Assembly: GCA_025618425.1 (NCBI GenBank)
Contig: CM046838.1
Coordinates: 9,679,527 to 9,743,526 of the forward strand
Direction: 5' to 3'
Source of the DNA: Heliocidaris tuberculata
Taxonomy: Eukaryota > Echinodermata > Echinoidea > Camarodonta > Echinometridae
Length of the DNA: 64,000 nt
Shown: positions 57,216 to 64,000 of the stretch, piece after piece
Layout of the letters: each line of letters begins with the position of its first letter
Numbering within the stretch: position 1 is the first letter of the stretch
The notes under the pieces: generated by a model
Told to the model about the DNA's origin: nothing
The model's input: only the letters and a program-made list of their open reading frames with translations
Databases searched by the model: none
Position numbers and translations under genes: made by a program

Positions 57216-58075
57216 AGGGCAATTGAATCCAACATTTGTAATTTATAAGTTGATTTGTGTGAAACAAGGTTAGATTTAATACATGATTTAAATTGCCATG
57301 ACTTAAAAAAAAAATCACAGATCTAAAATAAAGACAAAAAAAAATACATAAGAAATTTTGTTGTCACTTTTTTGTAAGAGTTTTTGTATTCCAAATAATG
57401 TCCAATATCAGATCTACCAAAATAATCCGTTTCTTTTCTATACGAGCAACATTTAGGGCAATAACTTAAAAGAATGAAATAAATCGATTTAAATTAAAAT
57501 TATTTTCATTAAAAAAAAAAAATCATGATTTTTTTTTTCCAACCCTGGAACTGTGAAAGCAGAAAACTAAAAGAAACAGGATGGTGAAATTTTCAAAGAA
57601 ATCAGTTAAAAATTAGAAAGTCATGAATGTTTGAAAGTTGAGATCGATCACTTTGGACATGGAGATCCTCCAATTTGCAATTTTGTGAGTCAAATGTGAT
57701 ATATTCATTGTAAACTCTCCCATTTGTCATACTCTAAAACATAATTAATTTCCGGTTTTCTCCTTTTTCCCTCTGGGCAGTACCCAAAATATATAATAGA
57801 TAGGGCTTAGCATATTGTTATGAATCCTCCAAAAAGAAAACAACCCTACCAAACACTCATTTTATTCATTGGAGCAAATGGGCGATTTGTCTGCTGCTAC
57901 GTACATCACAGCATCTTTACAGATTCAGCCAATTCGAAATTCCCATGCAGTGATTACAAATTTCAAAAATTCATGATTTTCTTCCTTTCTCTGAATTTGT
58001 TCAAACTTTCACCAATCTGCTTCTCTGATTTTTTCTTTCTTTCATGAGAACTTGCCATTAAGGTTGGATCTCCCC
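57216..58075. mobile_element. TTAA-flanked foldback element in gene B intron 2
   Basis: The left end AGGGCAATTGAATCCAAC and the reversed right end GGGGAGATCCAACC lie between TTAA at 57212-57215 and 58076-58079. The arms resemble the AGGGAAATCC family. The element predates the duplication (A copy 28760-29300 plus 30908 onward) and itself carries a later insertion at about 57264-57549. Confidence 0.75.
57264..57549. mobile_element. AT-rich insertion in the foldback arm (unit B only)
   Basis: Unit A reads GATTTGTGTGAAAGCAGAAA without interruption (28790-28809). Unit B has GATTTGTGTGAAA, then about 290 bp ending in CAACCCTGGAA, then CTGTGAAAGCAGAAA. TGTGAAA on both sides is a candidate target duplication of about 8 bp. 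The ends CAAGGTT and (reversed) CAGGGTT suggest a hAT-like element, but they are poorly matched. Confidence 0.5.
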
Positions 58076-58111
58076 TTAAATCATATTTTACATGTAGACA
58101 GGAAAACTCAC

Positions 58112-58219
58112 CAACAACTGATGCACTTCCAAGGCACCACCTATTGATAACCTTGTTACTCTCTGCTGAAAATTTTTCCATCACCGCACTGTCATCTTCA
58201 GGAGACGTGATGTTCCAAA
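58112..58219 (-). CDS. Gene B exon 2 (predicted, shifted acceptor)
   Basis: Encodes WNITSPEDDSAVMEKFSAE then SNKVINRWCLGSASVV and ends at donor GTGAGT. The acceptor used in gene A (CATTTCAG) reads CATTTCTG here, so it is lost. A CCCCAG exactly 12 bases downstream can replace it and keeps phase 1, removing four residues. If that site is not used, gene B would skip or disrupt this exon. Support is conservation with 30949-31068. Confidence 0.62.
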
Positions 58220-58272
58220 CTGGGGTAGCATCAGAAATGACAAAAAAAAGTTGTAAGAAAAGTTAGGGTAGG

Positions 58273-58325
58273 CCTAATAATAATAATAATAATAATAATG
58301 AATAATAATAATAATAATAATAATT
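58273..58325. repeat. (AAT)n microsatellite
   Basis: About 53 bp of TAATAATAA with one interruption (AATGAATAAT), in gene B intron 1. Confidence 0.9.
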
Positions 58326-58696
58326 ATTGTGTAGATGTAGATCTATATAGAAAAACTTTTTTGATAGGTCACTAGCGATAATTCAGAAGCTAGACTAGAC
58401 TCTAACAAATTAAGTTACATTGAGTTTGACATTGTTAGTTTGGCCATCAAGGTGTGCTGCTGAATTTTCAGTTGTTTGGAAAGTTTTGTTACCCGAGGTA
58501 GTGCGATTGATTTTTGTCTAAGTTTGATATGAGCCCAATGATGTGAGTAAAATAAGCATGTTATGTTAAAGTTAAAACTTTGATTAATCTATCTTTCTAG
58601 CCTACTGTACTGGCTTTGTAATGTAAATCAAAAAAGTGACATAATTTGTAATGCCAAATTGCCGTCTAATGAGTTGCCCAATGTCAATGGTCTTAC

Positions 58697-58715
58697 CTTT
58701 CGACGGAGAAGCCAT
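58697..58715 (-). CDS. Gene B exon 1: start codon and six residues (predicted)
   Basis: The minus strand has ATGGCTTCTCCGTCGAAAG then donor GTAAGA, encoding MASPSK plus one base (phase 1). It parallels 40151-40169. Upstream sequence (58716 onward) does not obviously resemble that of gene A, so the duplicated homology seems to end near here. No TATA box was recognised. Confidence 0.65.
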
Positions 58716-58913
58716 CAAAATCACCCTTTCCATGGCTCAAACTCACAGCTTGTATCGCAGATATGAATGGACTAAGCTAGCTAAAATTAACGCTCCTGAT
58801 CCTGGCCTGGTTAGCAAGTACCGGTAGAATCGGCCATGTATATGGTACCACTGCACTGCTCCATAAGCATATCATGCACTCAACTGCATGCGCACTGAAG
58901 ACCTAGATGTACT

Positions 58914-59841
58914 AGGTGTTACAAAAAACATTTCCCACTTTTGATCCTTAATAGTTCAAAAACTATATATCAGATGACACTGACATTGATATGAGCAATA
59001 GCTGAATAGTGTACAATTTTGTTGGAGGTAATTTAAAAATGAAAGCATAAATCAGTTTCATTAAATTCAAGATTAATTTTTAAGTTAGGGTTCAGATTTT
59101 GCTCTATTTTCAACCCTCTGTATGTACTGTACAAAACTTTTGCACAGGGGTCAATTGGTGTTTATGGGAGTGTGTGGTTAACACCCATACAATGCCGGGT
59201 CCGGTCCTGGCCTGGACAATGGCCAGGGTTTGAATGCTTTATTATTTATTCATGCGGAATTCCACTATCACAGCTAGTCTTTATTCATCCTCTGGCATTA
59301 ACTGTGTAAAGTCATTTCACTGAGATGTCATTTTAATGGATTTTGAAGCAATCAAAGTAATGCGAAGTCATTAACAGGATAGGAATATTGATGTTGTCCA
59401 TGATGACAATGATAGTGATGATAATGATGATGACAATGATACTGATAGTGATGATAATGACAATGATAGTGATAATGACAATGATAGTGATGATTATGAT
59501 GATGATAACGATAACAATGAGGATGATGATGATTATGATGATGATGATCATGATAGTGACAGTGATGATGATGATGATAATAATGATGAAAATGATTGTT
59601 AGCTGGAATGAAATGTAGTGTATGCGATATGCAAGCACATGGAAACATGTGCTTACTTTTTTCATGTGCATGCATTTTACCCTTTACCATGAATTCAGAC
59701 TAGCAGTGCCCAGGGCAATCCATCATGAAATCACCTCCAACTACACTATTCAGCTATTACTCATATCAATGACAGTGTTATCTGATATATAGTTTTCGAA
59801 CTATTAAGGATCAAAAGTGGGAAATGTTTTTTGTAACACCT
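58914..59841. mobile_element. Foldback element with ~100-bp arms and a microsatellite loop
   Basis: The left arm from AGGTGTTACAAAAAACATTT through TTGATCCTTAATAGTT and GACATTGATATGAG is mirrored at the right end (CTCATATCAATGACAGTGTT ... AAATGTTTTTTGTAACACCT). The interior contains a 210-bp (GATGATAATGACAAT)-type tract at 59388-59600. The target duplication was not clear. Histidine- or isoleucine-rich open frames are artefacts of the tract. Confidence 0.82.
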
Positions 59842-60184
59842 CGTATGTCATCGTATGTAAACAACACTAATGATCTATACAATATCAATATCATCGTTAA
59901 TTCATTTCGATTTTCAATTCAGCGCGCTAGCTAGCAACCAATCAATTATGGTGTCGCCGAGACGTCCAAACGAAAACAGAAAAAGTTTTCTAAATGCAAA
60001 AGTCATGTATTATTCATTTACTAATTTGGGAATCTATGAAGGTAGAAAATTGGTTTGAAAGTGTGCCTTCGTTTCACGTTGAAAAGCATGAGTCAAAAAA
60101 ATGAAATTTCAGAGTAATACATGTAATGCAAAATTTGATGCTTTCATGAGGGAATAATAGTAATAATAAACAAATATACCTTGC

Positions 60185-60330
60185 ACTGAGAGGCTCCAGT
60201 TGAAATTATGGATTCTCTGAGGTGACTGGCATATATAGCACTATTTTCTGAGGGCCCAGCCCCGAAGAAAATAGTAACTATTCCAGTCATCGAAGAATTC
60301 ATACTTTTAATTGGTGCCTCGAAAAGAGTG
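60185..60330. repeat. Palindromic repeat related to 55911-56040
   Basis: The arms GAGGCTCCAGTTGAAATTAT and, inverted, TACTTTTAATTGGTGCCTC surround AGCACTATTTTCTGAGGGCC / CCCGAAGAAAATAGTAACT, giving a two-level foldback. Confidence 0.65.
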
Positions 60331-60789
60331 CATGGTATATTTGATTCATATCCTACAAGAAAGCCTATATAGATTTTTTAAAAAAATAAATAAATAAAAG
60401 TATAATCAGAGTAGACCTATATTCACATACACTGAAAGCCTCGTCACGCACAAACCGTATCGCGATACTCTGTCGAGAACTCTAGCTTCGATATATCCAG
60501 AAACACAAAAAGTGATGTCATATTTTTATATCGAAAAATATACGGAGGTCTGACGTCACGCGATATCCATTTTTTCTTCATGGTGAAAATATTTTATGTC
60601 ACGTGAGACATTCCAGACCAATTCTTGCATGAGAATTTTATGAACTAAAACTAATCCCTTCCTCAATCCCCGTTTAGGGTGCTTTTCAGAAAGTGATTTA
60701 CGCGGATGATGTACAGGTCTCAGTGAGACATGCCCCCCGGGCGCCACTATGTAAAGTGCTCAAGGTGCATGTAGAATTAATTAAGAATT

Positions 60790-62070
60790 AAACAGCAGAA
60801 ACGTTTTTACATGATTTTAAAAAGAATCAGATGTTACACACTTTTTGATGTCTTCGGGGAGGCTATTCCATAATTTAGGACACGTGTGGGCAAATGATCT
60901 TTTCCCCAAAGTTTTTGGGACTTTAAGGATCACAAGAGAACTGGAAGTGGATGAGCGTAAAGATCTCGCGGGGTTGTAATTTTGAATTAAAGAGGTATTG
61001 TATTGGGGAGCAGCACCGTGAACGCAGTGAAAAGTGAGCAACAAAATTTTGAAAATAATGCGCCATGCAGTGATGTTATGATCTACTGTAGATGTCACAA
61101 TTGATGTAATGTCGCCCTCTGTAGGCGCAATTGTATGTATGCCTCACTTTATGAATGCCATCTGATAAAGTCACCATAGAATTTCAAACTCTCCTACGAT
61201 CGTCTGGTGTTTCCTTTAATACAATGTATTGGCGATGCAATCTTTGACAGGGAGCCAGTGCAGCAACTGCAAAAAAGAGAAGACATGGCTACGTTTGGTG
61301 GACAGAGTAACAATCTGGGGTAACAATGCGAACCGCAGTATTTTGAAGCTTCTGGAGCTTGGACAACAGATTCTGGGGTAAACTGAACAGAAGGGCATTG
61401 CCAAAGTCGAGGCGGGAGGAAATTAAGGCATGAACTATTTTTTCAGTGGCAGACTTGGACAAATATTTCTGAATAAAACCGATATTTGGTACCTAACTGA
61501 CTTTGCAGATATTTGAAAATTTGATTAGACATTGTCATATGTGAGTAGAACATATAACACCAAGAGCGACAAGTTTGTGACAAATAAATTGTGTGGCCAG
61601 AAAATCATGATGCCATTAACTAAGCTGCACTTTTGAACCAAATATAAGGAATTCACATTTATCTGTATTCAATTTCAGAGAAAAAGTGAGCATCCAATCG
61701 TGAACATCAACCATGCATGATTCAAGGCGATGATCTGAATTAAAGGAAATCATATAAGCTGAATATCTTCTGCATAAATATAGTAATCTGTGCCATGTTG
61801 TAACAGAACTTGTCGCAATCCAATTAAATAAATTGAAAAAAAGAGTCAGCCCGCCCACAGAACCCTGTGGTACTCCACAAGAGAGAGGCAAGGCAACTGA
61901 TTTGCAACCATTTATACAAACGATCTGAGAGTGGTATGAGAGATAGGACATGCACAAACCATTTGACACCAAATGAACTAAATGCGTTGAAAAAAAAAAA
62001 TAGTATTGACAGTGTCGAAGGCGGAGGGCAAGTCTAGCAGCAGCAGTTGAGTTCCCTCTATCCATCCCTT
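60790..62070 (-). pseudogene. LINE reverse transcriptase fragment, frame-broken
   Basis: On the minus strand in order: CGVPQGSVGGLTLFFNLF (RT motif with the usual L-G-P region altered), the catalytic YADD region decayed to LCRRYSAYMISF, DVHDWMLTFSLKLNTDKCEF, FGSKVQLS, then LLHWLPVKDCIA, then IIFKILLLTFHCVHGAAPQY and CPKLWNSLPEDIKKC. This order is diagnostic of a CR1/L2-like LINE ORF2 palm, thumb and C-terminus. Several frame breaks and the lost YADD show it is inactive. Confidence 0.85.
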
Positions 62071-63039
62071 GTATTATAAGTGAACATCGTGCAACTCAAA
62101 ATTAATTCATGCTGTAAAAGTGTTACAAAAGTTTGAAAGACGTTTCATATTCTTAGCTGATAGCATGAAATAGAGGAAATATTCAGCTTTATCATGATAT
62201 AGGTCGCTATATGCTTAGCAGATGTGGATCTTACTGTTTAAACTTTTAAAATACTGGGGGGGGGGGGACGCGGGTTGCTTCTTTAACAGTATATAAGATC
62301 CAAACAACTTGTTTTGTATACGGACCTTTATCAGGAGTAAGGTGAATATTATCCTCCATCTGAAACTGTAATCAACTATGAATATGGAAAGTATCAACCA
62401 TGTCAACGTTATTCAATTCCCAAACTAAACTAGTTTCGGAGGCCTTTTAGCAGTGAGTATTGCCTGATATTTTTTTATCAAAATGGCAAGACACAACCAT
62501 GACAACTCGGCACCTGACATAATTATACTACTTTCAAGAACACTTAATTTTCAAAAACCTTTGAGATGATTTTGATCAAGTTTTGATGAGTATTTGAGAC
62601 TTCTCAATTCACGATCGCACCTACGCTCTTCTCCGACTGTATTTTTTCCTTTTCTGGTGTCTCTGTTTGAAGACACCACACTCTAATTTTCTATTGTTAT
62701 CGGTCATCGATGTCCATATAGTGCTCCCCTTTTTTGTGATGAAGAGATCGATGGTCCCGTCACGCTTCAGTACTTCCGAGCGGTCACTAGTGGTTAGCTT
62801 CAATAATGAACCACTACCTGAAGAGTGAAGTGTTCTACTTATCTCAACCTCAGTGGTGTGTAACTTGTAAGTCATGAATATTCAAGTAACACAATTTTCA
62901 AATGAAAGGAACAACATGAATATACAAAGACAATGAATATATACATGAACAGAATATTGATGTAAATCGGATATTCAATTCAAAAATTCAATTCAATTCA
63001 TGAGGTGTTTTTTAAAAGAAGAGGACTATATATTATTTT
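62071..63039. other. Non-coding, nothing firmly recognised
   Basis: GGAAATATTCAGCTTTATC and ATATAGGTCGC near 62175-62210 recall the 213-bp satellite, and a poly-G run lies at 62258-62268. An open frame at 62621-62875 has no recognisable domain. Confidence 0.4.
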
Positions 63040-63059
63040 AACTTAATAATTAAAGGGCT

Positions 63060-63600
63060 TAACCAATCAGAATGAAAACAACAATCCTCATGCAGGGAGG
63101 AACAAAGGAATGTAGAAAGCATGCATGAAAGACGGTGAAGTGCAATGATGAAAGTTAGTAGATATCGATTATCGAGGGAGGAGACAGAGAGATTCCAGTT
63201 TAATTTTGAAAGTGGAAAGTGGAGGAGGCTCCCTGAAATTATGCCCAATAGACCGCTTCTGTAATATATACAAATTTATGCACATAATTCTCTGAGCACC
63301 TAGTGACAAGCTATTCCATTAACCTGCTTTTTATAAATGAGCCTCAATGCTTGGAATCCAGTTTGCATACATTATCTGTTGCTATGTCCAGCAAGCCTCC
63401 GGCAAGCTTTCAGGTTGTCAAGAACAACCTTTGTTTGAAAGGTATGTAATTTGCATACATTACCGAAGCGGTCATCTATTCAAAAATATTCAGAAGGAAA
63501 ATTTCTGAGTCGTTCGCTCGTCGTTGTGGCCGAGACGGACCATCGCTCCAGTAACAAATGAAGAGTCATAATGCCAATCAGAAAATGCCAATTAGACCTT
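63060..63600. other. Start of a probable third duplication unit (C)
   Basis: GATTCCAGTTTAATTTTGAA with AGTGGAAAG, CCCTGAAATTATGCCCAATA, ATATTCAGAAGGAAAA and ATGCCAATCAGAAAATGCC follow the same order as 9760-9960 in unit A (CCAGTTTAGTTTTGAAAGAG, TTCCTGAAAATAAGCCCTA, CTATTCAGAAGGAAATG, AATGCCAATCAGAAGG). Divergence is higher than between A and B, and a segment near 63290-63470 is extra. Confidence 0.5.
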
Positions 63601-63751
63601 GAGAATCTCGTAAAGAATACAAATCCATTGTTATTTTTATGTTAATCATTATTTTTGTCATTTGATAATTCATGCACATTATATGCATAGCCTATTGGCA
63701 TACATTTCGATTGATAATAATACATAAAGTATTAATAATAATAATATGTCC

Positions 63752-63786
63752 ATTCATATTCAATTCAATTCAATTCAATTCAATTA
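63752..63786. repeat. (CAATT)n pentanucleotide repeat
   Basis: About six to seven copies of AATTC/CAATT in tandem. The remaining sequence to the window end is AT-rich, with a final poly-G run at 63965-63978. Confidence 0.9.
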
Positions 63787-64000
63787 TTTTATTCATCCAG
63801 ATTCACAAGAATACATGGATATTTGTTTTGGTCACACATTGTAAAAATACATAATATATATACATCTAAAAAGTTAATATACATTTAAAAATGAAATAAA
63901 GGGCACTGTTCTGTTCAGTGGCGTAAATTTTTTTTCTCTCCAGACCTCCAAAAGTCGCTCTTTGGGGGGGGGGGGGGGTTATGGGGTCTAGTTCCCTCCA

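Noticed and set aside
59333..59690. His-rich and Ile-rich 112-residue frames
   Set aside because: They are two frames of the same GATGATAATGACA microsatellite. The amino acid composition follows from the repeat.

Overview
The window looks like eukaryotic, intron-rich, repeat-dense DNA, most likely from an echinoderm such as a sea urchin. This is inferred from GT/AG-spliced C2H2 zinc-finger genes, frequent TACATGTA motifs, LINE remnants, a tRNA-derived SINE and many short inverted-repeat elements. No bacterial operons, rRNA or CRISPR array were seen. The species assignment is an inference.

The only intact-looking protein-coding genes are two paralogous multi-zinc-finger genes, both on the minus strand. 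Gene A has exons at 40151-40169, 30949-31068, 25248-25289 and 16874-19524. Gene B has exons at 58697-58715, 58112-58219, 56461-56553 and 52274-53865. The small upstream exons were found by comparing the two copies. Every junction is phase 1, so the frame runs from an ATG exon (MASPFK / MASPSK) to the zinc-finger exon. The predicted proteins are about 943 aa with 13 fingers (A) and about 603 aa with 9 fingers (B). B has lost fingers 3-5, half of finger 6 and a long linker through in-frame deletions.

Both genes sit in a tandem segmental duplication: unit A runs from about 6.2 to 40.2 kb and unit B from about 48.5 to 58.7 kb. The start of a third unit is visible at about 63.1-63.6 kb. Unit A is more than three times longer because repeats have been inserted into it. 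The other copy often preserves the empty site, which reveals target-site duplications directly.

The rest is repeats. (i) Many foldback elements are flanked by TTAA with AGG/AGGG-like ends. (ii) Two TTAA-flanked elements of about 1.5-1.6 kb (29301-30903, 45701-47195) each carry a frame-broken THAP zinc-finger domain. Together with a third element (12846-13778) they share TGACGT(CA) motifs 166-203 bp inside both ends. (iii) There are TA-flanked mariner-like MITEs, a hAT MITE with an 8-bp duplication and a probable Harbinger MITE. (iv) LINE fragments lie at 3.5, 7.1, 8.0 and 60.8 kb. (v) Satellite blocks include AACCATGGTT palindromes, TGTGGTA palindromes, a ~95-bp array, a ~150-bp array rich in TGACCTTTGACCT, and a ~213-bp array with a 435-bp higher-order unit inside inverted flanks.

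All identities were read by eye. Element boundaries are exact where a target-site duplication is stated and approximate otherwise.
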